Positions 43,495-51,740 are shown, counted from the stretch's first letter. The stretch: DNA of 64,000 nt from Limnovirga soli (GCF_013106755.1 NZ_WHPF01000011.1:62001-126000); one strand, 5' to 3'. A program made the numbers and translations. Notes: a model not told the origin generated them from the sequence alone.

Positions 43495-45261
43495 ATGAAA
43501 AAGTATTTATTCATTATTGCAGCATTTGTGCTAGCTGCATTCAGTTTATCAGCACAGGTTAGTACGGCATGGGTTAACCAGCCCGGTGGTGTTTCAATTG
43601 CAACAGATGCAGCTAATAATGTATATACCGCCAATTGGGATGCAAACCCTGCAGGTGATATTACTCTAACCAAACGCAACACCTCAGGCGCTATCATTTG
43701 GCAGGTGCCCTATGATAATACAGATGTAACTACCCGTGAAGTTGCTACCTGGGTAGAAACAGATCATCTGGGCAACATTTTAGTTTCCGGCACCATTCAA
43801 TCCGGTTTTTCCAATCCGGTAAATGCAGCCAGTATATTAATGAAATTCGACACCAATGGCAACCTGCTTTGGCGAAAAGTATATGAAACCACTTTTGATG
43901 GTTCCTATACCAAAAAATGTATAGTAGATGCAGCCAATAATATTTATGTTTTAGGCGCCGGCACAGGGCCTTTAGGCTTTGTAACCAAAGTGAAAAAATT
44001 TGCACCCGATGGCAGTACCATCTGGACCTACTATGATAATATTGGAATTGGCGCACCATTGAACTTTAAATTTACACCCGATAATTGTATTGTTTTAGTA
44101 TGCAGGGGTTCAGTTGCAAATGGGTTTGCCAAAATAGACCTGAATGGAAACAATATCTGGAATTATGCCGGTGTTTTTAGCATCTATACCGGCGATGCAG
44201 CAGGCGATAGTTTTGGCAATACCTATATCACCCACGAAGAATATGTATTTAATGGCCGTGGCGAAATAAAAAAACTATCTCCAACAGGTACTTTATTATG
44301 GGAACGCTTTCATACTATGGTGGGCTACAGGGTAGAAGTAGGTAACGATAACAACCCCATCATCAGCGGTTTCCCCAACGATGGTAGTGCCGGTGCCGCA
44401 TTTATGAAATATGATGGCAATGGTAATGTTGTTTGGGCCAATTTGGATGCCGACGGGCCATCACTGGCATTATTGCTTCATTCGCAAATGCAGTTGGATG
44501 CAAGTGGCAATGCCTATTTGGCTGCAGGCACTTTATTTGATATGGCTATTTGTAAAATAAACAGCAATGGGGTAGCCGCGTGGACACAAACAACTCCGGG
44601 CGGCTTTGCTTATGGGTTTGATATTGGTACAGATAATAATGTGTATGTAGTGGGTGGCAATACAGCCAAATTTGTTCAGCCAACCGCTTTTGTGTGTACC
44701 ACACCAACAGGTACAACCGCTACCAATATTACCACCGTAAAAGCCAAATTAAACTGGGCGCCGGTAACAGGTGCCGTACAATACGAGGTTTGGGCAAAAC
44801 CAAGTTCTATTACCCGTTGGAAAAAAGTGCTGGTACCCGGCAATAAAAATTTCCTTAACCTAAATGGGCTAAGCTGTGGCACTACATATGATTGGAAAAT
44901 TAGAACCATTTGCGATAGCACTGCCACCAATATATCTGCATTCTCGGCAGTACAAAATTTTACTACTGCAACATGTTTTGCAATCGGTGCTTTTCCACAA
45001 ATAGATAATGCCCGTACAACAACTGCCAATAATATCAATGTATATCCAAACCCCATAAAGGCTAATGGAACTTTATTTTTGCAAGGTATTATTGGTAAGG
45101 CAACTTATAACCTGTATACCATTAGCGGACAATCCATAGTAAAGGGCACTACTTCCAATAACACCATACAATTACCAGGCAAGATATTACCGGGTACTTA
45201 TCTGCTACAACTATCATCAGCTACAGCAATCACCAAAAAGAAAATTGTAGTTATACAATAA
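43495..45261 (+). CDS. Type IX-secreted propeller-like protein with FN3 domain
   Basis: 588 residues from the ATG at 43495 (signal peptide KKYLFIIAAFVLAAFSLSAQ). The frame continues upstream through a repeat element and is not coding there. Residues 20-400 repeat the pattern MKFDTNGNLLWRKVYE / KLSPTGTLLWERFH / KYDGNGNVVWAN as in the previous gene. An FN3 domain is at about 405-495 (TTVKAKLNWAPVTGAVQYEVWAKP...TTYDWKIRTIC). It ends in a type A sorting signal (VYPNPIKANGTLFL...LLQLSSATAITKKKIVVIQ). It lacks the GEVED domain of its neighbour. Function unknown. Confidence 0.9.
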   Translation: MKKYLFIIAAFVLAAFSLSAQVSTAWVNQPGGVSIATDAANNVYTANWDANPAGDITLTKRNTSGAIIWQVPYDNTDVTTREVATWVETDHLGNILVSGTIQSGFSNPVNAASILMKFDTNGNLLWRKVYETTFDGSYTKKCIVDAANNIYVLGAGTGPLGFVTKVKKFAPDGSTIWTYYDNIGIGAPLNFKFTPDNCIVLVCRGSVANGFAKIDLNGNNIWNYAGVFSIYTGDAAGDSFGNTYITHEEYVFNGRGEIKKLSPTGTLLWERFHTMVGYRVEVGNDNNPIISGFPNDGSAGAAFMKYDGNGNVVWANLDADGPSLALLLHSQMQLDASGNAYLAAGTLFDMAICKINSNGVAAWTQTTPGGFAYGFDIGTDNNVYVVGGNTAKFVQPTAFVCTTPTGTTATNITTVKAKLNWAPVTGAVQYEVWAKPSSITRWKKVLVPGNKNFLNLNGLSCGTTYDWKIRTICDSTATNISAFSAVQNFTTATCFAIGAFPQIDNARTTTANNINVYPNPIKANGTLFLQGIIGKATYNLYTISGQSIVKGTTSNNTIQLPGKILPGTYLLQLSSATAITKKKIVVIQ

Positions 45262-45285
45262 GCTTTTATCCAAAGGCTAATTCCA

Positions 45286-45324
45286 AATATCACCGGTTGC
45301 AAATGCGGCCGGTGATATTTTTTT
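45286..45324 (+). terminator. Rho-independent terminator
   Basis: 11-bp arms AATATCACCGG (45286-45296) / CCGGTGATATT (45309-45319), then T-run. The stem-loop differs from the one at 43310 by only a few bases. Confidence 0.9.
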
Positions 45325-45396
45325 AACTGGGCAGCAGTGCATCTATAAGGTTTTACTTGCGTCGCACACTTGTACAACATAGCCTTGGGCAACAAA
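45325..45396 (+). repeat. TGCGTCGCA element copy 23
   Basis: Core 45353-45375, immediately after the terminator. It faces copy 24 across the accessory segment 45.4-47.7 kb. Confidence 0.88.
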
Positions 45397-45468
45397 TACA
45401 TTTTTTTTTAAAAAGAGTTAGCTTCGTTTCGGCAATTTGTAAGCTCCGCCATTCTGCCACTTACCCAA

Positions 45469-45927
45469 CTACATTTGTTTCTTTTCAATTTTATTGTGAT
45501 TGGGTAAGTAGGTTGGTAATGCTGCTGATCCATACCAGTTATATATTTCGGCTTCCAATACTTTTTCTTTTATGGTGGGGTCTGTGTCTAATATCGCTTT
45601 AGCCTCATCAATTGTTTTAAGATTTAGGATAAATATTCCTCTATAGGTTTTATCATTTTTTCCTAAAGGCCCCGCAACAATTAATTTGCCACTTGCCGCT
45701 AAACGTACTATGTTTTCCATATGTCCTTTAAAAAGGCTGTCTAAGATTTTTTTATCTTCAATTTTATTAGGCCCTGTTTTAAGTATTACCAGTATATAAC
45801 TTTTCATGCCATAATCATCTCCACCTAAAGAATCTGCTAATACTTTATCATAATTTGGATTTGATGATTGACAGAAACCAGTACCGCAATATGCGATGGT
45901 TAAAAGTAGCAACAGCAAATATTTCAT
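45469..45927 (-). CDS. Exported YCII-related protein
   Basis: 152 residues. Signal peptide MKYLLLLLLTIAYCGTGFCQ, then a YCII/dimeric alpha-beta barrel domain: SYILVILKTGPNKIEDKKILDSLFKGHMENIVRLAASGKLIVAGPLGKNDKTYRGIFILNLKTIDEAKAILDTDP. HMENI with the downstream AGPL and the DP turn are YCII hallmarks. Exported YCII proteins are less usual than cytoplasmic ones. Function unknown. Composition is AT-rich like its neighbours. Confidence 0.82.
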   Translation of the reverse strand: MKYLLLLLLTIAYCGTGFCQSSNPNYDKVLADSLGGDDYGMKSYILVILKTGPNKIEDKKILDSLFKGHMENIVRLAASGKLIVAGPLGKNDKTYRGIFILNLKTIDEAKAILDTDPTIKEKVLEAEIYNWYGSAALPTYLPNHNKIEKKQM

Positions 45928-46304
45928 TTTATTTAATTTTTGAACATGAATAATTATCTACTCAATTTGGGTATATATTGTAAATGCCTTTTTAATGCAA
46001 CCGTTGGCGTATCCGCCAAAAGATGAAGGTAAATACTATCGTTAATCTTTATTATATGTAGTACATTTAAAATCTCCTGAATTATTGTTTTTGTAAAACG
46101 CGGCAGATGCACATGAATAACTTTCTTGTAAATTAACTAAATTCCAATGTGGTTGGCAACAGCAGTAAAAAAAACAAAAATTCATTGTTTATTCTATTTC
46201 ACAATTAATAACATTGTGCTGGGTTAGAAGCTGAATGTAGGATACAGTTGAAGAGACTGCATCTGTCCGTCGACATAACAAAAATGCAATGTTCCAGCAG
46301 TTGT
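45928..46304. other. Gene-free accessory stretch with a small hairpin
   Basis: No ORF I can support. TTGGCG-TATC-CGCCAA (46004-46019) is a perfect 6-bp hairpin. Its TTGGCG half-site also occurs in the larger inverted repeat at 46848-47045. GTCCGTCGACATAAC at 46267-46281 resembles GTCAGTCGACATG at 47055. Confidence 0.4.
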
Positions 46305-46733
46305 TTAATCTTGGTAGCAGTTTAATTTTAATCTATCTTCATTTAAGTCAATTGAAAACTCCCCAATACTAATTACTAATTGCATAATCTGGTCTAAGTC
46401 CTGCACAATGTTGTTGTCTCTGTCAACATTTCTTGGAAAAATGAGAAATTCTATTTCTTTAAATGTCAGCCACCCACCAAGTGAATTGTGTCCTTCAAAA
46501 CCATTTTGCCAATAGTCAAATCCAATAGTAGTGTCAGCATTTAAATACAGCTCTCCAACAAGGTCGTTTTGAACCTTCTTAAATTCAACTCTTTTCACAA
46601 TATCAAAACTATTTGCAAGTTTGTCAATAAGCCGAACCCACTTAGCGTTAGACATAAGATGCTGAGAGAATTTTGATATAGCTTTTTCAATTTCTCTGTC
46701 AACTTGTTTGTCATTTGCAATAGCCTTCTTCAT
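46305..46733 (-). CDS. Hypothetical protein, possibly DUF6678-like
   Basis: 142 residues from the ATG at 46733 (a GTG at 46787 would add 18). SKFSQHLMSNAKWVRLIDKL at the start and GELYLNADTTIGFDYWQNGFEGHNSLGGWLTFKEIEFLIFP in the middle recall DUF6678 (N-x-KW, then W..GFE.G...KEIE). I am not sure of the match. Soluble, no signal. Standing between inverted repeats on the right and another short gene-free stretch on the left, it looks like a cassette-type accessory gene. Function unknown. Confidence 0.6.
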   Translation of the reverse strand: MKKAIANDKQVDREIEKAISKFSQHLMSNAKWVRLIDKLANSFDIVKRVEFKKVQNDLVGELYLNADTTIGFDYWQNGFEGHNSLGGWLTFKEIEFLIFPRNVDRDNNIVQDLDQIMQLVISIGEFSIDLNEDRLKLNCYQD

Positions 46734-46847
46734 CCTCCTAAATTTATTTATATCATACCTTCGGGCTATAAATGATTGTATAGCCACAACTGATTGCCTA
46801 ACTTAACTTGATTGTAAACAGTCGTTATTAATTGGTCGGCTTGTATT

Positions 46848-47045
46848 GCTGGTAACGTTGGACGGCTTGGCGTTTGTGGTGGTATTTAAAATACGTCAGC
46901 CAACAACCGTAGCCGAATAAAGAAAGTACAAAACATATTTTACTGCTCAATAGCATGATGTCTCCTGGAATTAAAGCTGATTAAAGAACAAATGCTGCTG
47001 GCTTGTTCGTCGCCCCGCCATAACGCCAAACTGATTGTTACCAGC
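46848..47045. repeat. Long imperfect inverted repeat between two accessory genes
   Basis: GCTGGTAAC (46848-46856) pairs with GTTACCAGC (47037-47045). Inside, TTGGCGTT (46868-46875) pairs with AACGCCAA (47022-47029). The 198-bp unit could fold into a large hairpin and shares its ends with a third site at 47593. This is how recombination sites of gene cassettes often look; no integrase is in the window. Confidence 0.6.
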
Positions 47046-47603
47046 CATATTGTGTCAGTCGACATGTTTCAACAAATAATGGATTGCATAAATAGCATTC
47101 ATACAATGGTCATTCCAGTGGTTGTCAAAACTCCATTTTAAGTGCCATAATGCATTTTGCTTCACATCGTCATCTGGGTCGCTAAAGTCTTTCAAAAACG
47201 TTTTGATGTCTTTATACATGTCACCTAAATCATCAATTAAGTCGCCACAAACTGATGATGTGTCGTTATGGTTTGTTGGGTCAAAAACCACCCAATAAAA
47301 CGGGTCACGTAATCTGTCGGCAATAAAAGAAAGTAAATCTCTGATGTCTTTATCAGTTATATCTGTTTCTTCTACATCTCTGTCCGGCAAGTCAAAATCG
47401 GGTAATGTTTGACCAAAAGTGTAAAGTTTAATCAGTAGCTTTTGAATATCCGATATGAACGTTTTGTAATTGTCACTTTGATGTGTCTCAAGAAAAGTGC
47501 AGAAGTCTTTGGCACTGTCCACAAACGTAATAAAGTCTTTTGTCTGAACGATTTTGTCTACTAACATTATAAGCAAGTTGTGTCAATGTAATATGGCTGG
47601 TAA
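47038..47603. repeat. 13-bp inverted repeats flanking the DUF5063 gene
   Basis: TTACCAGCCATAT (47038-47050) and its exact reverse complement ATATGGCTGGTAA (47591-47603) lie 4 and 14 bp outside the ends of the 47055-47576 gene. The coding unit is thus neatly bracketed. Confidence 0.7.
47055..47576 (-). CDS. DUF5063-like protein
   Basis: 173 residues (a second Met at position 5 is also possible). Helical, acidic, no signal. DFITFVDSAKDFCTFLETHQ at the start, LLIKLYTFGQTLPDFDLPD, DPFYWVVFDPTNHNDTSSVCGDLIDDLGDMYKDIKTFLKDF and HLKWSFDNHWNDHCMNAIYAIHYLL match the pattern I associate with DUF5063 (LY...LPD; YW..FDP; DDL.DIY.DL; HW..H...A...H). Function unknown. It is exactly bounded by 13-bp inverted repeats. 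Confidence 0.75.
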   Translation of the reverse strand: MLIMLVDKIVQTKDFITFVDSAKDFCTFLETHQSDNYKTFISDIQKLLIKLYTFGQTLPDFDLPDRDVEETDITDKDIRDLLSFIADRLRDPFYWVVFDPTNHNDTSSVCGDLIDDLGDMYKDIKTFLKDFSDPDDDVKQNALWHLKWSFDNHWNDHCMNAIYAIHYLLKHVD

Positions 47604-47630
47604 TTCCATGATTTATGCTATTAAACGTAT

Positions 47631-47671
47631 TACTGTATAATTGATAATCATTGATTATCAATTATACAGTA
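47631..47671. repeat. Near-perfect 41-bp palindrome
   Basis: 20-bp arms (47631-47650 and 47652-47671) pair without mismatch around a single T; each arm begins TACTGTATAATTGATAATCA or its complement. Almost entirely A/T, followed by a T-run at 47676-47682. It could be a terminator, a recombination site or a regulator site. Confidence 0.75.
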
Positions 47672-47714
47672 TGTATTTTTTTAACATCAATCTATTTTAA
47701 TAGCCTTCATAAAA

Positions 47715-47788
47715 GCCCAATAAAGTACCCCACCGTACAAGAGTGCGACGCAAGTAAAGCTGATTACAATTCATTGGCCGGGCCAATA
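47715..47788 (-). repeat. TGCGTCGCA element copy 24
   Basis: Core 47735-47760; the GGCCGGGCC end lies 4-6 nt from the stop of the fucosidase on its sense strand. ATTGGCC/GGCCAAT at this end form a local hairpin. Confidence 0.9.
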
Positions 47789-47791
47789 GAT

Positions 47792-49243
47792 TTATAAGGC
47801 ATTGGCCAGCTTTATTACCAGTAATTGGCCCGGTGCATCGCCGGGTTGCAAACTGGATAAATTGATGGTGCAATTGCCGCCGGCATTTTTAAAAGCCAGC
47901 TTTTTATTGGAGCCCAAAAGGGTGGCAGTTACCCCTGCACCTGCTGTAAAATTGCGCAGGGTAAACTGTGGCATATAAGCAGGTAAAGTGCAATAGAGGT
48001 CTTTGCCCTTTGTGGTAAAAAATGCTTCTACATGGGCCAGATTGGGGCGTGGTTTTACCATTTCGGCAATGCTGTAGCCGGCCATAAAACTTTCGGTTTT
48101 TTTCTCGGGCATTTTACCTGCACTCCATTGATAGGATTGTTTATAGGCTTTGGTGCCATAAATGGCATCTCCGTTGGTTTGCAGCCAGTTACCCATATCG
48201 GTAAGGCGTTGCTGCATAATTACGGGTATGCGGCCATCGGCTGTAGGGCCAATATCCAGCAATAAATTACCGCCGCGGGAAACAATATCTACCAGCATTA
48301 ATATTAGGTTGTAACTGCTTTTATAATCTTCCAACTTTTCGTTGCGGTTATAGCCGTAGGAGTGGCCAATGCCCTGGCTTTCTTCCCAAATTACGCTGGC
48401 ATCCATACCGCTGCCATATTCTGATGTGGCATAGGTGGCACCTGTATTTCTGCTACGGGTATTATTGCCCCATCTGTCGTCTACCACTACTTCATTTGCC
48501 ACTGGCGACTGGTTAAATAGCCAGGCCAGTAATTCTTCGCTATGCCAGGCGGTATCGGGCAGGTCCCACTCACCATCAGAGAAAATGATAGAAGGCTTGT
48601 AGGTGTTTACCAGGTCTTTAAACTGGGGTATCATATGTTCGTTTACATAGCGCTTTTTGTCGGTTAACCAAAGCGGATTAAACCATTCGTACAGGGAATA
48701 GTAAAAGCCCATTTTTAAACCTGCAGCTCTTACGGAGTTGGTAAGATCGCCCAGCAAATCGCGTTGGGGAGTACCGGTAACGGCGTTCCAGGGCCGGTTC
48801 CAGGTACGGTCGGCCTCGGCACTGTTCCAAAGGCAATAGCCTTCATGGTGTTTGGAAGTAAGTACCACATAACGGGCACCCGATTTTTTAAATACATCGG
48901 CCCATTGATCGGGGTTAAATAATTCTGCCTTAAACTGTTTTTCGAATTGAGGATATAAGAAATCGGCCCCAAAATTTTTATCGTGAAAAGCTTTAAAGTC
49001 TTTTTGTTTTTCGTTTAGGCGGTACCAGTACCACTCGCTATAGCTATAGCCGCTATTCGGAATTACCGGTGCATAGGAGGGCACAGCATATACACCCCAG
49101 TGTATAAAAATGCCAAATTTATCCTGTTGAAACCAGGCGGGCATTTTACGGGTGTTTAGCGATGCCCAGTTGGGCTGAAACTGCTGTGCAAATGCAGCAC
49201 AAAAGCCTATTACTGCAGCACATGTTAAGAGTATTTTTTTCAT
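47792..49243 (-). CDS. Secreted alpha-L-fucosidase, GH29
   Basis: 483 residues, signal peptide ILLTCAAVIGFCAAFAQ. GH29 landmarks: FGIFIHWGVYAVPSYAP, SEWYWYR, GARYVVLTSKHHEGYCLWNSAEADRTWNRPWNAV (HHEG), GLKMGFYYSLYEWF, and YKPSIIFSDGEWD, in which the Asp of SDGEWD is the family nucleophile. Then RGGNLLLDIGPTADG. It releases L-fucose from glycans in the periplasm. Upstream on the same strand are an SDR and a fuconolactonase-like amidohydrolase, so the set forms an L-fucose degradation cluster. Confidence 0.95.
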   Translation of the reverse strand: MKKILLTCAAVIGFCAAFAQQFQPNWASLNTRKMPAWFQQDKFGIFIHWGVYAVPSYAPVIPNSGYSYSEWYWYRLNEKQKDFKAFHDKNFGADFLYPQFEKQFKAELFNPDQWADVFKKSGARYVVLTSKHHEGYCLWNSAEADRTWNRPWNAVTGTPQRDLLGDLTNSVRAAGLKMGFYYSLYEWFNPLWLTDKKRYVNEHMIPQFKDLVNTYKPSIIFSDGEWDLPDTAWHSEELLAWLFNQSPVANEVVVDDRWGNNTRSRNTGATYATSEYGSGMDASVIWEESQGIGHSYGYNRNEKLEDYKSSYNLILMLVDIVSRGGNLLLDIGPTADGRIPVIMQQRLTDMGNWLQTNGDAIYGTKAYKQSYQWSAGKMPEKKTESFMAGYSIAEMVKPRPNLAHVEAFFTTKGKDLYCTLPAYMPQFTLRNFTAGAGVTATLLGSNKKLAFKNAGGNCTINLSSLQPGDAPGQLLVIKLANAL

Positions 49244-49330
49244 ATTGCTTGGGTTTGTTAGATAATTGTTTTAGTTAAGTTACCAATGATGCATACAACT
49301 ACTGTGGTGTAAATAGCTGTTATTTTTTGT

Positions 49331-49396
49331 TGCCTGTTGTTTTGCGGTACAAGTGTGCGACGCAAGTAAAGACCAGCTATGTTGTGTTGCTGGGCT
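49331..49396 (-). repeat. TGCGTCGCA element copy 25
   Basis: Core 49347-49371; GCCCAGC end 23 nt after the SDR stop on its sense strand, in the gap between the SDR and fucosidase genes. Confidence 0.88.
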
Positions 49397-49418
49397 CATA
49401 ACGAAAATAGTAATCTGG

Positions 49419-50201
49419 TTATTGAATGGCCCTGTCTAAATGTACATATCCACCATCTATATGAAAATGCTGCCCCGTGGTATGGCTCGATTTTTCGGAG
49501 AGCAGAAATGCGGCCATATTGGCTATTTCTTCGGCGGTGGTCATGCGTTTTTCCAATGGTATGCGCTCGGTTATTTGTTTTAATTTTTCCTGGGGGTTGC
49601 TAAATGTTTTTATCCAGGAATCGTACAGAGGGGTATAACATTCTGCCACAATAATCGCGTTGGCCCTAATACCATAGGGCAGTAATTCTACGGCCCACTC
49701 ACGGGTTAGTGCATTGCGCCCACCATTGGCGGCGGCATAGGCCGATGTGCCGCCCTGACCGGTTTCGGCAGTTTTTGAACTAATATTTACAATATGCCCC
49801 TTGCTTTGTTTTAAATAAGGCAATGCATAATGTGCCATCAGGTAATAATGTACCAGGTTGCGGTGCAGAGATTGCATAAAACCTTCGTAACTGCCATTTT
49901 CGAGGCTAACACCATCGTTTACACCGGCATTATTTACCAGGCCCTCAATACGTCCAAACTGTTGTATAGCAGCGGCAACGGCATTTTTACAATCGGCTTC
50001 GCGGGTTAACTCCGCCACTACCTGAAAAGCCTGTCCACCGGCAGCAGTAATTTGTTGTACTGTGCGTTCATTGTCAGCCTTATCGCGGCCAATAATAACG
50101 GGGATAGCGCCTTCCCGGGCCAATACATGTGCAATACCTTCGCCAATACCTTTGGCGCCGCCGGTAACAATAATAACTTTGTTTTGTAACCCTAATTCCA
50201 T
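49419..50201 (-). CDS. SDR dehydrogenase, probably L-fucose dehydrogenase
   Basis: 260 residues. VTGGAKGIGEGIAHVLAREGA (cofactor motif), NNAGVND, a catalytic Ser in IVNISSKTAETGQGG, and YAAANGGRNALTREWAVELLPYGIRAN, where the usual Lys after Tyr-x-x-x is replaced: YAAAN instead of YxxxK. The C-terminal TTGQHFHIDGGYVHLDRAIQ is typical. It sits 10 bp behind the fuconolactonase-like gene. Neighbours suggest oxidation of L-fucose to L-fuconolactone, as in the non-phosphorylated pathway. The missing Lys deserves caution about activity. Confidence 0.8.
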   Translation of the reverse strand: MELGLQNKVIIVTGGAKGIGEGIAHVLAREGAIPVIIGRDKADNERTVQQITAAGGQAFQVVAELTREADCKNAVAAAIQQFGRIEGLVNNAGVNDGVSLENGSYEGFMQSLHRNLVHYYLMAHYALPYLKQSKGHIVNISSKTAETGQGGTSAYAAANGGRNALTREWAVELLPYGIRANAIIVAECYTPLYDSWIKTFSNPQEKLKQITERIPLEKRMTTAEEIANMAAFLLSEKSSHTTGQHFHIDGGYVHLDRAIQ

Positions 50202-50211
50202 ATGGCTATAT

Positions 50212-51042
50212 TTAAATTAACTGATAAAATCTACTGGCATTACCACCCCAAAAGCCTGCTTGTTCTTCTGCAGAAAAACCTGACAAATAAGCTGTGGGAA
50301 TAGAACAAATATCTTTGTACCCACCGGCCACATTGCATACCGGCCAATCGCTGCCAAACATGGTTCTTTGTGTACCAAAAGCACCAAATACTACGTCCAG
50401 ATAAGGTGTAAAATCTGCTGGTTGCCAATTATGCCAATCGGCTTCGGTAACCATGCCCGATACTTTACAGTATACATTTTCAAAGGCGCCCAGTGCTTTT
50501 ATATAGGTAGCCCATGGTTCTATTGTTTGTTTGCTGATATAAGGTTTGGCAATATGATCAATTACAAAAAGCTGGTTGGGGAAGCGTTGTACAAATTTTA
50601 GTGCTGCAGGAAATTGGTGGGGGTAAATTAAAATATCATAGGTAAACCCATAAGGCTGCAGCTGAGCGATACCGTTGCAAAAATCGGCGCGCAATAAAAA
50701 ATCTGCATCAGGCTCAGCTTGTACCACATGCCTGAAACCTTTTAGTAACGGAAACTGTGCATAGTGTTGCAGTTGTGTGGCAATATCGCTGGAAGTAAAA
50801 TCTGCCCAGCCTACTACGCCTTTTATAAAACTATTGCTGGCTGCATATTGCAGCAAATCAGTAATTTCTGTAGCAGAGGTTTCGCATTGTACGGTAACGC
50901 AACCATCAAAACCATTTTGTTGCAGGTGCGGAAAAATATCTGCAGGCAAAAAATCTTTTTGCAGTACAGACATGCTATCGTCTATCCAGCTATGTTTAAC
51001 AGCATTGTATTGCCAAAAATGCTGATGACTGTCTATTTTCAT
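50212..51042 (-). CDS. Amidohydrolase-family L-fuconolactonase-like protein
   Basis: 276 residues of the COG3618 metal-dependent hydrolase type. It starts MKIDSHQHFWQY (HxH-like pair), with QKDFLPADIFPHLQQNGFDGCVTVQ, VVGWADFTS, LLKGFRHVVQAEPDADFLL, FVIDHIAKPYI (H and K), CKVSGMVTEADW and MFGSDWPVCNVAGGY (catalytic Asp). This is the order seen in L-fuconolactone and related sugar-lactone hydrolases. First gene of a two-gene operon with the SDR (10-bp gap). Cytoplasmic. Confidence 0.88.
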   Translation of the reverse strand: MKIDSHQHFWQYNAVKHSWIDDSMSVLQKDFLPADIFPHLQQNGFDGCVTVQCETSATEITDLLQYAASNSFIKGVVGWADFTSSDIATQLQHYAQFPLLKGFRHVVQAEPDADFLLRADFCNGIAQLQPYGFTYDILIYPHQFPAALKFVQRFPNQLFVIDHIAKPYISKQTIEPWATYIKALGAFENVYCKVSGMVTEADWHNWQPADFTPYLDVVFGAFGTQRTMFGSDWPVCNVAGGYKDICSIPTAYLSGFSAEEQAGFWGGNASRFYQLI

Positions 51043-51169
51043 GGTTTACCTGTTAGTATAGCAAAGTACATATTTTTTATGCCTTAACCATTATTGAAAA
51101 TACCCATTTTGCAGCGAATTTTACCGCGGGTGTCTTGGTTTTGTAATACTGCCATGCTATTTGGTTTTT

Positions 51170-51236
51170 GCTGCCATAGTTCAGGAACGTACAAGTGTGC
51201 GACGCAAGTGCAGTTGCTGCCTGCGATACAGCCGGT
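51170..51236 (-). repeat. TGCGTCGCA element copy 26
   Basis: Core 51189-51210, CCGGC end 31 nt after the stop of the PPC-domain gene on its sense strand; distal GGCAGC at 51170-51175. Confidence 0.88.
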
Positions 51237-51266
51237 ATCATAATAATGACTGTTAAAAAATTACGA

Positions 51267-51740
51267 CTATTGTTTTTGAATCTGCAGTTCCTCCCATGGT
51301 GTGGTGCCATCTTTTTCACGGGTAAAAATATGCTGATGGCTTTGGCCAATTACAATTTCGGCAGTGGTATAAATTATATTGCCCGGCAGCAGGTGGCCGC
51401 CAATGGTGGTGCCGGTGCTATCGCTGATACTCATGTGCAGGTGCGAGCCATTAATACTTACGGTACCGGTTAAAGATACTATTTCAAAATGCCCTTGCAG
51501 GCTGCTGCCATTGGGTTGGTTGGCATACCTAAGATTGGTTTGGGTAAGGCTGCCTACGCATGTCATAATCCAGCCGGCGGTAATATGTTCTCTGGCAACC
51601 AGGCTATCTATTTCCTGTTGCAGGTCCTGCCCGGGTTTTAACCTAATGGCGTGTATGGTAACGGGTGTTTGTTGCATATTGGGTGTGGTATTACATTGCA
51701 GTGAAATAACTGCCAGCAGCAACAATAAGTAATATTTCAT
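51267..51740 (-). CDS. Lipoprotein with PPC/DUF296 domain
   Basis: 157 residues. YYLLLLLAVISLQC is a lipoprotein signal ending at Cys. Residues 28-157 form a plant-and-prokaryote conserved (PPC/DUF296) domain: IHAIRLKPGQDLQQEIDSLVAREHITAGWIMTCVGSLTQTNLRYA, LQGHFEIVSLTGTVSINGSHLHMSISDSTGTTIGGHLLPG, TTAEIVIG. GSHLHMS and GGHLLPG hold the conserved His residues. Such domains are usually cytoplasmic or fused to AT-hooks; an exported lipoprotein form is less common. Function unknown. Confidence 0.87.
   Translation of the reverse strand: MKYYLLLLLAVISLQCNTTPNMQQTPVTIHAIRLKPGQDLQQEIDSLVAREHITAGWIMTCVGSLTQTNLRYANQPNGSSLQGHFEIVSLTGTVSINGSHLHMSISDSTGTTIGGHLLPGNIIYTTAEIVIGQSHQHIFTREKDGTTPWEELQIQKQ

Noticed and set aside
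46734-46787. AGGAGG before the ATG at 46733 as a Shine-Dalgarno site
   Set aside because: It directly abuts the ATG with no spacing, and other genes here lack such sites, so it is probably just Arg codons of a possible longer frame.
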